A DNA stretch of 64,000 bases from Bradyrhizobium canariense. Lineage in GTDB: Bacteria > Pseudomonadota > Alphaproteobacteria > Rhizobiales > Xanthobacteraceae. The stretch is from NCBI RefSeq assembly GCF_900105125.1, contig NZ_LT629750.1:5545001-5609000 (forward strand), written 5' to 3'. Under the pieces are notes generated by a model that saw nothing but the letters and a program-made list of their open reading frames with translations, had not been told where the DNA came from and made no database searches. The position numbers and the translations under genes were made by a program. Shown here piece by piece: positions 15,861 to 25,334 of this stretch (positions are counted from its first letter, which is position 1; the number at the start of each line of letters is the position of its first letter).

Positions 15861-16826
15861 TCATGGCTGTACGGCCAGCGTTCTGACAACACGAAAACTG
15901 TTGAAGGTGCCGACCGGAAAATCGTTGCGGTAGCCGGAGCGCTGCGTTAGCGCAAATCCCATCCAGCCGCCGCCGCGCAGCATGCGTCGCGTGCAATCGC
16001 CTTCCAGCCATGGCGAGCCGTCGCTTGGCGTGTCCTCGTTGTAGCGCTTGTTATAGCAATCCTCGGTCCATTCCTCGACATTGCCGGTGACTTGATACAG
16101 CCCGAACTTGTTCGGCAGATAAGCATCGACGGGCTTCGGTCCCTTGCTGGCCTCGCCATAAGGGCCGCCGGGATAGTTATTCATCGCATTATAGTTGGCG
16201 TTCTGGCTGGAAATGGTTTTGCCGAACCAGAACGGCGTCGTGGTGCCGGCGCGCGTGAAATATTCGCGCTCCGACTCACTGGGCAAACGATAGGTGCGGC
16301 CGACCTTGCGCGAAAGCCAGGCGAGGTAGGCCTTCGCGGCGGCAAAGTCGATCCCGGCCGCCGGCATGCGGCCACGGCCATACCCTCCATCATCACCCTT
16401 GTTGCCGTTGCAACCGCCATCGGCCAGACATGCATCCCATTCATCGAACGTGATGCTGAAGCGGCCGACCGCGATCGGCCGCGCAATGGTGACGCTGTGT
16501 TGCGGGTCCTCACCCTTGAGCCGATAGGGCTCGTCCGGCGGTGTGCCCATGATGAATGAGCCCTTCGGTATCACCACCATTTCCGGACAAACGTCGCATT
16601 CCTTGAAGCTGTCTTTCGGCTTTAGCGACTGCTCGATCTCCGGCGTCAAGGGCTGCACGCCTTTGACTGGAATGATCTGTTGGGGAGGTGAAGCCGGTTG
16701 CGGCTGCTGCTTCTGTTCGGGCGGCTTCGGCCGGACGGGTTTGGTTTTGGCCGATGCAGTGCCGATCAGGGAAATAGCAAGCGTTGCTGCGGCCAACGCG
16801 GCAAGCAGCTTCAACTTCACGGACAT
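15861..16826 (-). CDS. Exported formylglycine-generating-enzyme (SUMF1) domain protein
   Basis: A 321-residue protein with a Sec signal peptide (MSVKLKLLAALAAATLAIS, cleavage after ASA) and a Pro/Gln-rich linker to about 60. The FGE-sulfatase fold follows: MVVIPKGSFIMGT, a YRLPSESEREYFTRAG segment, NVEEWTED and RRMLRGGGWM with the final SFRVVRTL. The Cys pair that binds copper in true formylglycine-generating enzymes is not visible near the C-terminal RGG motif, so it may act as a binding or scaffold module instead. No sulfatase gene is adjacent. AAGGATCC precedes the chosen ATG 16826. Divergent from the MFS gene. Confidence 0.82.
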   Translation of the reverse strand: MSVKLKLLAALAAATLAISLIGTASAKTKPVRPKPPEQKQQPQPASPPQQIIPVKGVQPLTPEIEQSLKPKDSFKECDVCPEMVVIPKGSFIMGTPPDEPYRLKGEDPQHSVTIARPIAVGRFSITFDEWDACLADGGCNGNKGDDGGYGRGRMPAAGIDFAAAKAYLAWLSRKVGRTYRLPSESEREYFTRAGTTTPFWFGKTISSQNANYNAMNNYPGGPYGEASKGPKPVDAYLPNKFGLYQVTGNVEEWTEDCYNKRYNEDTPSDGSPWLEGDCTRRMLRGGGWMGFALTQRSGYRNDFPVGTFNSFRVVRTLAVQP

Positions 16827-16961
16827 AAGGGATCCTTCGCGGGGAAAAGCCGACATGGCTTGGTAGCGCGCCGGAGCCATTGGGTTCATGCGAAGGTTGT
16901 TGTGAATGAGGAAGCATTAACGCGCGCAATCGGGCCAAGACCTAGCGAATGCTGACCCCAG

Positions 16962-16985
16962 AGGTATTGCTTACCTCCGAGGTAA
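16962..16985. promoter_or_regulatory. Triple AGGTA/TACCT operator-like site
   Basis: AGGTA (16962-16966), TTACCT (16971-16976) and AGGTAA (16980-16985) alternate in orientation. TTACCT-CCG-AGGTAA is a symmetric 15-base site, and a third half-site sits on its left. It lies 64 bases upstream of the MFS start and 136 bases upstream of the divergent SUMF1-type gene, a good position for a repressor or activator of one or both. Regulator unknown. Confidence 0.4.
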
Positions 16986-17048
16986 TCGCGGCAATGACGC
17001 GAAAATGGGATCATCTCCGGTGTCAGATCCTGGACGAGGCCGCGACGC

Positions 17049-18455
17049 ATGCATCAGATGGTTTCAGCTAACGTCGGTGCGTCGCGCCGCTGGTGGGTGC
17101 TCGCGATCGTCATTGCCGCGCAATTCATGTTCGGCGTCGATGCCTTCATCGTCAACGTGGCCATCCCGACCATCGCGATCGAGCTGCATACGAGTTCAGC
17201 GCAGATCGAGGCTGTCATCGCGATCTATCTCATTGCCTATGCGACGCTGGTGGTGACCGGCGGCCGGCTCGGCGATATCTACGGCACCAAAAATGTCTTC
17301 ATGGCCGGCGTGCTCGGCTTCACGCTGACATCGCTGTGGTGCGGCCTGGCGCAATCCGGCCCAGAGCTGATCATCGCACGACTGGCGCAGGGGGCGACCG
17401 CGGCAATGATGGTGCCGCAGGTGCTTGCGACCATTCATCTGTTGTTTTCGGACGGCGTGCGCGGCCGCGCCTTCGGCATTTACGGCGTCGTGCTGGGCCT
17501 CGCAGGCGCTGCCGGTTTTGCGCTCGGTGGCGTGCTGGTCACGTCGGATATCGCCGGGCTCGGCTGGCGCGCGGTGTTCTTCGTCAACGTTCCCTTCGGA
17601 TTGATCATCATCGCTCTGGCGTGGCGGATCATGCCGTCGGTGCCTCGCCGCGCCGGCACGCGGCTCGACGTTCCCGGCGCCATCGTCCTGTTTTGCGGCC
17701 TGTTGTGCCTGATCGGACCGTTGCTGTTCGGCCACGATCTGCAGTGGACGCCGTTGCTCTGGCTGGTGATGGCGGCGGGCATTGCTATTATCACAGCGTT
17801 CCTGCGGCTCGAGCGCGCCGTGGCAAGCCGTGGCGGCATGCCGCTGATCGATCTGGCGCTGTTATCCGACGCAGCTTTCATGCGCGGTCTGTACGCGGCG
17901 TTTTTCTTCTTTTTCGCCAATCTGTCATTCTATCTCATCATGACCATGTTCATGCAGAAGGCGTTGCATATTCCGCCATTGCAGGCAGGCCTTGTGTTTG
18001 TGCCGCTGGCGCTGACATTCGTGGTCGCTTCGCGGCATAGCGGTGTGCGGGCGCGGCATCGCGGGACGCTGGTCTTGATCGAGGGCTGTGCGGTTCAAAT
18101 CGCCGGCCTCGCGGTGCTCGCACTGACGGTCGCATCGGTCGAAGCGCCTACAGTGTCTGAGCTGGCGCTGATATTGGCGATCTTCGGTTACGGCCAGGGA
18201 CTGGTGATGGCGCCGTTGTCGGGCGTGGTACTTTCCACGGTGAAGCCGGCAAGCGCCGGCGCGGGCGCCGGGATGTACGGCACCACCACGCAAATCGCCA
18301 ACGCCTCCGGCGTCGCCGCAATTGGGGCGGTATTCTTCGCAATCGAGGCAGCGCAGTCGGAACGAACAGCGTTGTTGGTGTCACTAACCCTGTTTGCGCT
18401 CTCAATTGTGGCCTGCGTCGCATTTCTGACGTGGATGCGCCGCGCGACCTCCTGA
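17049..18455 (+). CDS. MFS transporter, DHA2 (EmrB/QacA-like) family
   Basis: A 468-residue membrane protein with about 14 helices by eye. AQFMFGVDAFIVNVAIPTIA is motif D1, GGRLGDIYGTKN motif A, and the loop containing GWRAVFFVNVPFG is typical of drug:H+ antiporters with 14 helices. It probably exports a hydrophobic or toxic compound. ATG 17049 follows a GACGAGG-like site. ATG 17058 is an alternative. No HlyD-type partner is adjacent, unlike the second DHA2 pump at 51542. A symmetric operator-like site lies upstream. Confidence 0.87.
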   Translation: MHQMVSANVGASRRWWVLAIVIAAQFMFGVDAFIVNVAIPTIAIELHTSSAQIEAVIAIYLIAYATLVVTGGRLGDIYGTKNVFMAGVLGFTLTSLWCGLAQSGPELIIARLAQGATAAMMVPQVLATIHLLFSDGVRGRAFGIYGVVLGLAGAAGFALGGVLVTSDIAGLGWRAVFFVNVPFGLIIIALAWRIMPSVPRRAGTRLDVPGAIVLFCGLLCLIGPLLFGHDLQWTPLLWLVMAAGIAIITAFLRLERAVASRGGMPLIDLALLSDAAFMRGLYAAFFFFFANLSFYLIMTMFMQKALHIPPLQAGLVFVPLALTFVVASRHSGVRARHRGTLVLIEGCAVQIAGLAVLALTVASVEAPTVSELALILAIFGYGQGLVMAPLSGVVLSTVKPASAGAGAGMYGTTTQIANASGVAAIGAVFFAIEAAQSERTALLVSLTLFALSIVACVAFLTWMRRATS

Positions 18456-18590
18456 TGACAAGTCAACAACGATCGCCGTTAATCCAAAGGAACTTATTTG
18501 CGGGACTGACAGTACACGGCCTTTTCATTTTGCAGTGCAGCAACTATCTGTTCTTGCTGGAGTTGGAATATCTCCAGTACGGAGCTGCCA

Positions 18591-19796
18591 GTGTCCCTTG
18601 CGAAGAATGTCGAATTCCTGCGGAGCCTCCCCAAGATGAATGGGTTCAATGGCTTCGGAGCGTATGGGCTGGCTTTGGAGTCCAACCGCCAGAGCCCGCT
18701 TGTCGAGACGACCGGCTTTGGGTCGAATCCTGGCGCGCTCAAGATGTTTTCGTTCACTCCCGACACTCTTCAGAAAAAACCGGGCCTGGTCGTTGTCCTG
18801 CATGGCTGTGGCCAGACCGCCGCCGGCTATGATCTCGGTGCCGGCTGGTCGATGCTCGCAAAACGCTACGGCTTTGCGTTGCTGATGCCCGAGCAGCGAT
18901 CATCGAACAACGCCAATACTTGCTTCAATTGGTTCAATCCGGAAGACATCGCGCGTGAGCACGGCGAAGCGTGTTCGATCCGGCAGATGGTCGCGCGGAT
19001 GGTTCGCGACCACAAAATCGATCCGCGCCGGGTCTATGTCACCGGACTTTCCGCCGGCGGCGCGATGACATCGGTCATGCTCGCGACCTATCCCGACGTG
19101 TTCGCGGGTGGCGCTGTCATTGCGGGCCTGCCATTCGGCATCGCCACCAATGTGCGTGAAGCGTTGAGCGGAATGATGCAGTCCTCATCCCGTCCAGCCG
19201 GCGAATTGGGCGATCTGGTGCGCAAAGCGTCGAAGTATAAAGGGCCCTGGCCGAAATTATCGGTGTGGCACGGCAGCGCCGATCGCACGGTCAATCCCGC
19301 GAACGGCAACGAGATCGTCAAGCAGTGGCTCGACGTGCATCATTTGCCGCAGGCGGCGATGTCGGAGGGAACCGTCGACGGCTATCCCCACAAAGTCTGG
19401 TGGAATGCGGATGGCGAGACGATCGTCGAATCCTACACCATCACCAATATGGCTCACGGTACCCCGCTCGGCATAGCCGGCAATGACGAGCGATATGGTG
19501 TGGAAGGCGCATTCCTGATCGAGGCGGGAATCTCGTCATCGTACCACATCGCAAATTTCTTCGGTCTGACCGAACGCGTTCGTCAGCCCAAAGCCGCCGC
19601 GACGGAATCTCCCAGCGCCAAGCTCATTCCGTTGGTTTCTCCGATATCCGCGTCTGGACCGGATCTCCCAAAAGCGCCACGGCCGAAGCCGACACCTGTT
19701 CGCGATGCACCACCTTCGCGTCAGAAACCGGACCGCGTGATCGATGTCGGGGCCGTCATTACGCGCGCGCTGACGGCTGCCGGGCTGATGAAATAA
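18591..19796 (+). CDS. PHB-depolymerase-type esterase (LpqC-like)
   Basis: A 401-residue alpha/beta hydrolase starting with GTG, with GGAG 6 bases upstream. VVVLHGCGQTA is the oxyanion loop, GLSAGGAM (Ser near 154) the nucleophile elbow, and MAHGTPLG supplies the His. SSNNANTCFNWF and the paired cysteines are typical of the type-2 PHB depolymerase/feruloyl-esterase-like family. No clear signal peptide is seen, so the product may act inside the cell or be exported by another route. The C-terminal 80 residues are Pro/Lys-rich. The substrate may be a polyester, an acetylated carbohydrate or a feruloyl ester. Confidence 0.85.
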   Translation: MSLAKNVEFLRSLPKMNGFNGFGAYGLALESNRQSPLVETTGFGSNPGALKMFSFTPDTLQKKPGLVVVLHGCGQTAAGYDLGAGWSMLAKRYGFALLMPEQRSSNNANTCFNWFNPEDIAREHGEACSIRQMVARMVRDHKIDPRRVYVTGLSAGGAMTSVMLATYPDVFAGGAVIAGLPFGIATNVREALSGMMQSSSRPAGELGDLVRKASKYKGPWPKLSVWHGSADRTVNPANGNEIVKQWLDVHHLPQAAMSEGTVDGYPHKVWWNADGETIVESYTITNMAHGTPLGIAGNDERYGVEGAFLIEAGISSSYHIANFFGLTERVRQPKAAATESPSAKLIPLVSPISASGPDLPKAPRPKPTPVRDAPPSRQKPDRVIDVGAVITRALTAAGLMK

Positions 19797-19812
19797 GCCT
19801 GATGAAATAAGG
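19785..19812 (+). repeat. 14-bp tandem duplication across a stop codon
   Basis: CTGATGAAATAAGC (19785-19798) is followed at once by CTGATGAAATAAGG (19799-19812). The first copy holds the esterase stop codon, and the second repeats it out of use. It looks like a recent slippage duplication with no effect on the protein. Confidence 0.7.
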
Positions 19813-20018
19813 CTCGCGGCAGATCGCTTGAGCCGCGCATTTCAGCGGTGGTTCGCTGCGATGGTTAACGCCGCGACGCGCGCAAGCGCCTCATTTTGTT
19901 CCGTCTCCGAGGAAATATATTTGAACTAAATCGCGCGCCGCGCGTTTGATGGGATTGTGACAGGCGGTTAAGTTCCGGCTGCTAATTTGGGCTGAATTTG
20001 GCCACCGATCGCTCCCTG

Positions 20019-22844
20019 ATGTTGAAGATCAACGTATCGAGTTCCGCGGACTTTCTCGCCGGCGGCGGCGAGATGGGCGCGTTGATGCGCGCGCATGATT
20101 GGTCCGCAACCACGCTGGGCCGACCCGAGGTCTGGCCGCAAAGCCTGCGGACGGCTGTTCGTCTGTTGCTCAACACCAATCACCCGATGTTCATCTGGTG
20201 GGGCCCGCAGCTCATTCAATTTTATAACGACGCCTATCGCCAGACCATGGGCCCGGAGCGTCACCCGAGCGCACTCGGTCAGGGTGGACGGGAATGCTGG
20301 GCCGAGATCTGGAATATTATCGGTCCACAGATCGAACAGGTGATGAGCGGCGGCGGCGCGACCTGGCATGAGAACCAGCTCGTCCCGGTCACGCGCCACG
20401 GCAGGCTGGAGCAGGTCTACTGGACCTACGGCTTCAGCCCGATCGACGAAGACGACGGCATTGGCGGGGTGCTCGTCGTTTGTCGCGATGTCACCAAGGA
20501 TTACCTGGCCGCCGTCGCGCTGCGGGAACGTGAAGCCGAGCTCGCGCGCGTGCAACAAGTCGGCCGCATCGGCGGCCTCGAAGTCGATCTGAGGACCGGT
20601 TTCCGCAACCGCCGGTCGCCCGAATATCTGCTGATTCACGGGCTGCCGCAGGATGCGGCCCATGAATCCCACGAAGACTGGGTCCGGCGAATCCATCCCG
20701 AGGACCGTGAGGCCACCGAGAGGAAATTCCGCGACGCCGTCGAAGGCAAGGTTCGCGACTACACAGTGCAATATCGCATTATCCGCCCGATCGATGGCGA
20801 GATACGCTGGATCTCGGTCAGATCCACGATCGAGCGCGATGCGGATGGAAGAGCCGTGCGCCTGGTCGGCGCGCATACCGATGTCACCGAGCAAGTCCTT
20901 GCCGAGCAGGCGCTAAGGCAGAGCGAAGCGGAGTTTCGGACACTCGCCGAAGCCGTGCCGCATCATGTCTGGACCGCTACGCCCGACGGATTGCTGAATT
21001 GGTTTAACCCGCGTGTATATGAATATGCCGGCTTGAGCGTCAGCCAACTTAGCGGCGAGAACTGGACCGAGATCGTCCACCCCGACGATGTCGCGGGCGC
21101 GCTCGCTGCATGGACCAGTGCGATCAGCACCGGTGAAGCCTACGAAGTTGAATTCCGCCTGCGCCGCGCCGATGGCGCGTTCCGCTGGTTTCTTGCGCGA
21201 GCGGTGCCGGCCCGCGACGAGCGGGGCAAGATTATCCGCTGGATCGGCACCAACACCGATGTGCATGACCAGAAACTGATCGCCGGTGAGTTGGCGGAGC
21301 TGAACGCCACGCTGGCGCAACGCGTCGAGGAAAAGACCCGGGAGCGCGACCGGATCTGGAACGTGTCGCAGGATCTCCTGCTGGTCGCCGATCGCAGCGG
21401 GGTCTGGCGCACGGTCAACCCCGCATGGACGCGGACGCTGGGCTGGAGCGAGGCCGAATTGCTCAATCGCACGTCGCAATGGCTGGAACATCCCGACGAT
21501 AACGGACTGACGCGCGCGCAGGTCAAAAAGCTCGGCGCCAGCGAAACCACCGTGCGGTTCGAAAACCGCTTTCGCCACAAGGACGGATCATATCGCTGGT
21601 TGTCCTGGACCGGGGTTGCAGATCGCGACCACATCTATGCGGTTGCGCGCGACATCACGGCCGAGAACGCCGCGGCCGAACGGTTGAAGGCCACGGAAGA
21701 GGCGTTGCTGCAATCCCAGAAAATGGAAGCGGTGGGACAACTCACCGGCGGCATCGCGCATGACTTCAACAACCTGCTGACGGGCATAGTCGGCTCGCTG
21801 GATCTGCTGCAAACCCGCCTGAACCAGGGCCGAACCGACAATGTCGCGCGCTACATCGAGGCCGCGATGACCTCGGCCAACCGTGCCGCCGCCCTGACGC
21901 ATCGGCTGTTGGCCTTTGCGCGGCGACAGCCGCTGATCCCGAAGAGTGTCGACGCCAATCGTCTCGTGGTGTCGCTGGAGGACCTGCTGCGCAGGACGAT
22001 CGGCGAGACCATAGATCTTTCGGTCGTCGCGTCGAATGGTCTGTGGAATACGCTCTGCGACCCCAATCAGCTGGAAAGCGCGCTGCTCAATCTCGCGATC
22101 AATGCGCGCGACGCCATGCCGGATGGGGGCAAGCTCACGATCTCCACGGCGAACGCGCGGATCGACGGCGTCACCGCCGATACGCCGGCGCTTTCGCCCG
22201 GCGACTATGTCTGTATCGAGGTTACCGATACCGGCACCGGCATGAGCGCGGAGGTGGCGGCGCGCGCCTTCGATCCGTTTTTCACCACCAAGCCGATCGG
22301 GCAGGGCACCGGACTTGGGCTCTCGATGATCTATGGGTTCGCGCGGCAATCCAACGGCCATGCCACGATCGACAGCAAATTGGGCCGCGGGACTTCAGTC
22401 CGGCTCTATCTGCCGCGTCATCGCAGCGACGCCGTAACCGAGCACGCCTCGGCTGCCGGAACGGCCGCGCATGCCGCCACCGGTGAGACGGTGCTGGTGG
22501 TTGAAGACGAGCCGATTGTGCGCGGGGTCATCCTGGAAATGCTCGACGAGCAGGGTTACCGGACCCTCGAGGCCGTTGATGGACCGTCCGGATTGCAAAT
22601 CCTGCGCGCCGATACGCGGATCGATTTGCTGGTTACCGATGTTGGCTTGCCCGGCATGAACGGCCGTCAGCTTGCCGATCAGGCGCGGGAGATGCGCCCC
22701 GGCCTGAAGATTCTTTTCATCACCGGTTATGCCGAGAGCGTGGCGATGGCGGATGGATTTCTGCAGCCCGGCATGGAAATGATCACCAAGCCGTTCGACC
22801 TCGATAATCTGTCGCGACGGGTGCGTGCGATGGTCTCGAACTAG
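20019..22844 (+). CDS. Multi-PAS hybrid histidine kinase
   Basis: A 941-residue kinase with no membrane helix, so a cytoplasmic sensor. An N-terminal PAS-4-like domain is followed by three PAS/PAC units (about 175-300, 300-425 and 440-560). HisKA has its His near 580 in TGGIAHDFNNLLTGI, and the ATPase domain has NLAINARDAMPDGG, DTGTGM, FFTTK and GTGLGLSM. A receiver (about 825-940) has the acidic pair in VVEDEP, Asp near 874 in LLVTDVGLPGMNG and the Lys in ITKPF. The HDFNN layout is common in rhizobial hybrid kinases. TTG at 19998 is an alternative start. Neither start has a clear ribosome site. Confidence 0.87.
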   Translation: MLKINVSSSADFLAGGGEMGALMRAHDWSATTLGRPEVWPQSLRTAVRLLLNTNHPMFIWWGPQLIQFYNDAYRQTMGPERHPSALGQGGRECWAEIWNIIGPQIEQVMSGGGATWHENQLVPVTRHGRLEQVYWTYGFSPIDEDDGIGGVLVVCRDVTKDYLAAVALREREAELARVQQVGRIGGLEVDLRTGFRNRRSPEYLLIHGLPQDAAHESHEDWVRRIHPEDREATERKFRDAVEGKVRDYTVQYRIIRPIDGEIRWISVRSTIERDADGRAVRLVGAHTDVTEQVLAEQALRQSEAEFRTLAEAVPHHVWTATPDGLLNWFNPRVYEYAGLSVSQLSGENWTEIVHPDDVAGALAAWTSAISTGEAYEVEFRLRRADGAFRWFLARAVPARDERGKIIRWIGTNTDVHDQKLIAGELAELNATLAQRVEEKTRERDRIWNVSQDLLLVADRSGVWRTVNPAWTRTLGWSEAELLNRTSQWLEHPDDNGLTRAQVKKLGASETTVRFENRFRHKDGSYRWLSWTGVADRDHIYAVARDITAENAAAERLKATEEALLQSQKMEAVGQLTGGIAHDFNNLLTGIVGSLDLLQTRLNQGRTDNVARYIEAAMTSANRAAALTHRLLAFARRQPLIPKSVDANRLVVSLEDLLRRTIGETIDLSVVASNGLWNTLCDPNQLESALLNLAINARDAMPDGGKLTISTANARIDGVTADTPALSPGDYVCIEVTDTGTGMSAEVAARAFDPFFTTKPIGQGTGLGLSMIYGFARQSNGHATIDSKLGRGTSVRLYLPRHRSDAVTEHASAAGTAAHAATGETVLVVEDEPIVRGVILEMLDEQGYRTLEAVDGPSGLQILRADTRIDLLVTDVGLPGMNGRQLADQAREMRPGLKILFITGYAESVAMADGFLQPGMEMITKPFDLDNLSRRVRAMVSN

Positions 22845-22845
22845 C

Positions 22846-22882
22846 GCATGATCCGGAACCGTGAGAACCGGTTTCTCACGCC
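22846..22882. repeat. Short dispersed AACCGGTT repeat
   Basis: GCGCATGATCC, then GTGAGAACCGGTTTCTCAC, a small palindromic unit of a type common between genes in rhizobial alphaproteobacteria. A relative lies at 27112-27142 in the opposite orientation (shared core GAACCGGTTT). It sits just after the kinase stop and may help end transcription there. Confidence 0.4.
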
Positions 22883-22885
22883 GCG

Positions 22886-23563
22886 CTACATCTCGCCGGT
22901 GAGAAATGGATTGGTCATGCGCTCCTGGCCGATGCTGGAGCCCGCGCCATGGCCGCAGATGAAGCCGACATCGTCGCCGAGCGGCAGCAGCTTTTCGGTA
23001 ATCGACTTGATCAGCGTGGCGTGGCTGCCGCCGGGAAGATCAGTGCGCCCGACCGAGCCGTTGAACAAGACGTCGCCGACATGGGCAAAGCGCATTTCCT
23101 TGCTGAAAAACACCACGCTGCCCGGCGAATGGCCCGGACAATGCAGGATGTCGAAGGTCAACTCACCAATCGAAACCTTGTCGCCCTCGTTGAGCCAGCG
23201 ATCCGGCGCGAAATTGCGCACGCCGGTCATGCCGAAACGGGCGCCGCTCGAGACCACATTATCGAGCAGGGATTTGTCGTCGATATGCGGGCCCTCGATC
23301 GGCACCTTCAGCGCGTCGCGCAATTCGGCAGCGCCTCCGACGTGATCGATATGGCCGTGGGTGAGCCAGATCTTTTCGACGTTGACATTGGTCTGCTTGA
23401 TCGCGGCCTGAATTTTAGGGACATCGCCGCCGGGGTCGATCACGACGGCCTTTTTGGTGGCCTCGCACCAGATAATGGTGCAGTTTTGCTCGAACAGCGT
23501 TACGGGAACGATGATCGCGCCGGCTTTCGCCCTGGTTTCATGGGTCTGGTTTTCATTTGCCAT
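22886..23563 (-). CDS. MBL-fold metallo-hydrolase (glyoxalase II / YcbL-like)
   Basis: A 225-residue metallo-beta-lactamase fold hydrolase. Metal ligands are in THGHIDHVGG, the His of CPGHSPGSV, the Asp of VGDVLFNGSVGRTDLPGG and the His of CGHGAGSSIGQER. The length and the GRTDLPGG motif match the YcbL subgroup of glyoxalase II-like thioesterases, which hydrolyse S-lactoylglutathione or related thioesters. No signal peptide. ATG 23563 is preceded by a weak purine stretch. Divergent from the alpha-glucosidase gene. Confidence 0.9.
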   Translation of the reverse strand: MANENQTHETRAKAGAIIVPVTLFEQNCTIIWCEATKKAVVIDPGGDVPKIQAAIKQTNVNVEKIWLTHGHIDHVGGAAELRDALKVPIEGPHIDDKSLLDNVVSSGARFGMTGVRNFAPDRWLNEGDKVSIGELTFDILHCPGHSPGSVVFFSKEMRFAHVGDVLFNGSVGRTDLPGGSHATLIKSITEKLLPLGDDVGFICGHGAGSSIGQERMTNPFLTGEM

Positions 23564-23723
23564 GGCCGCACAATGCCGATTTTTCGTGCCCCGCCAAGCA
23601 AAATTACGGTGAAAATCCGGCCCCCCTGCCGTCTCCCCGTCATCTTCCCGCCGTTCAATTTGAACCGGTACGCGGTTGCCGCGTTACCTCGCGCGGAGCG
23701 GCTTCAGAAGAACGATTGGCGAG

Positions 23724-25334
23724 ATGGATCAAAGCGGCGAACCCTGGTGGCAAAGCGGCATTTTTTATCAGGTCTATCCGCGCTCATTTCAGGATTCCAA
23801 TGCTGACGGGGTCGGGGATATCACCGGCATCATTATCCGGCTGCCCTATCTGGTCACGCTGGGTGTCGATGCGGTTTGGCTGTCACCGATCTTTCCATCC
23901 CCGATGGCCGATTTCGGCTACGATATCTCGGATTACACCGGGATCGATCCGCTGTTCGGCACCATGGAAGATTTCGACACGCTCGTGAATGCGGTGCATT
24001 CAAGCGGCCTCAAGATGATCCTGGACCTGGTGCCGAACCACACTTCCGAGCAGCATGCATGGTTCGTCGAAAGCCGGAACTCGCGTGATAATCCCAAGCG
24101 CGATTGGTATATCTGGCGCGACCCAGGCCCCGATGGCGGGCCGCCGAACAATTGGTTGTCGGAATTCGGCGGCAGTGCCTGGACGTACGACGCGCCGACG
24201 GGCCAATATTATTATCACGCCTTCCTGACCCAGCAGCCCGATCTGAACTGGCGCAATCCCGCGGTGCGCGAGGCGATCTACGACGTCATGCGCTTCTGGC
24301 TGCGCAAAGGTGTCGATGGCTTCCGGGTCGATGTGATCTGGCATCTGATCAAGGACGCGGAATTCCGCGACAACCCGCCCAATCCCTATTATCGCGACGG
24401 CCGGCCGCCGCATGAGAAGATACTGACGCGCTACTCCACCGATCAGCCCGAGGTTCATGAGGTGGTGGCGGAGATGCGGCGCGTCACCGAAGAGTTCGGC
24501 TCCCGTGTGCTGATCGGCGAGATTTATCTGCCGCTCGAACGCCTGGTCGCTTATTACGGCAACGATCTCCGGGGCGCGCAGATGCCGTTCAATTTTGCGC
24601 TGATATCAACGCTGTGGAGCGCGCGCTCGATTGAAAAGATCATCGCGGATTATGAAGGCGCGCTGCCGCCGGGGGCGTGGCCGAACTGGGTGTTGGGCAA
24701 TCACGATCGTCCGCGGGTCGCGAGCCGTGTTGGCACAGAGCAGGCGCGTGTTGCCGCGATGCTGCTGTTGACCCTGCGCGGAACGCCGACGCTTTATTAT
24801 GGCGACGAGATCGGCATGCATCAGGTGGCGATTGCGCCCGATCAGGTGCGCGATCCCTTTGAGAAGAACGTCCCGGGCATTGGCGTTGGCCGCGACGGCT
24901 GCCGCACGCCGATGCAGTGGGATGCGACGCCTAACGCCGGCTTTTCGACATCGACACCATGGCTGTCGCTGGCGAGCGATTTTTCGCACGAGAACGTGGT
25001 CAATCTCGATGCCGACGCCCAGTCCATCCTTAGCCTCTACAAGGCGCTGATCAAGCTGAGGAAGCAAACCCCGGCGCTGACGTCAGGCGATTACAGCCCC
25101 ATCGCGGCGCAGGGTGACCTCCTGCTCTACCGGCGGCAGAGCGAGGGACAAGCCGTCGTGATTGCGCTCAATCTCGGCGCCGAGCCGGTTTCGGTCACCT
25201 CAAGTTCGATCGGCTTCGATAGCAAGGTTCTGCTGTCCACGTTCCTCGACCGGCAGGACGAAAGCATCGAGGGGGTGCTGGACTTGCGCGGCAATGAAGG
25301 CGTTGTTGTCAGCGTGCCCGATCAGGCCGGATGA
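23724..25334 (+). CDS. GH13 alpha-glucosidase
   Basis: A 536-residue glycoside hydrolase family 13 enzyme of the oligo-1,6-glucosidase/alpha-glucosidase group. WWQSGIFYQVYPRSFQDSNA and GVGDITGI start the barrel. The catalytic nucleophile is the Asp in DGFRVDVIWH (about 202), the acid/base is the Glu in LIGEIYLP (about 266) and the third acid is in NHDRPR (about 328). TPMQWD is the usual late motif. No signal peptide, so it acts in the cytoplasm on malto- or isomalto-oligosaccharides or trehalose-related sugars. Its 3' end overlaps that of the convergent second GH13 gene by 13 bases. Confidence 0.92.
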   Translation: MDQSGEPWWQSGIFYQVYPRSFQDSNADGVGDITGIIIRLPYLVTLGVDAVWLSPIFPSPMADFGYDISDYTGIDPLFGTMEDFDTLVNAVHSSGLKMILDLVPNHTSEQHAWFVESRNSRDNPKRDWYIWRDPGPDGGPPNNWLSEFGGSAWTYDAPTGQYYYHAFLTQQPDLNWRNPAVREAIYDVMRFWLRKGVDGFRVDVIWHLIKDAEFRDNPPNPYYRDGRPPHEKILTRYSTDQPEVHEVVAEMRRVTEEFGSRVLIGEIYLPLERLVAYYGNDLRGAQMPFNFALISTLWSARSIEKIIADYEGALPPGAWPNWVLGNHDRPRVASRVGTEQARVAAMLLLTLRGTPTLYYGDEIGMHQVAIAPDQVRDPFEKNVPGIGVGRDGCRTPMQWDATPNAGFSTSTPWLSLASDFSHENVVNLDADAQSILSLYKALIKLRKQTPALTSGDYSPIAAQGDLLLYRRQSEGQAVVIALNLGAEPVSVTSSSIGFDSKVLLSTFLDRQDESIEGVLDLRGNEGVVVSVPDQAG

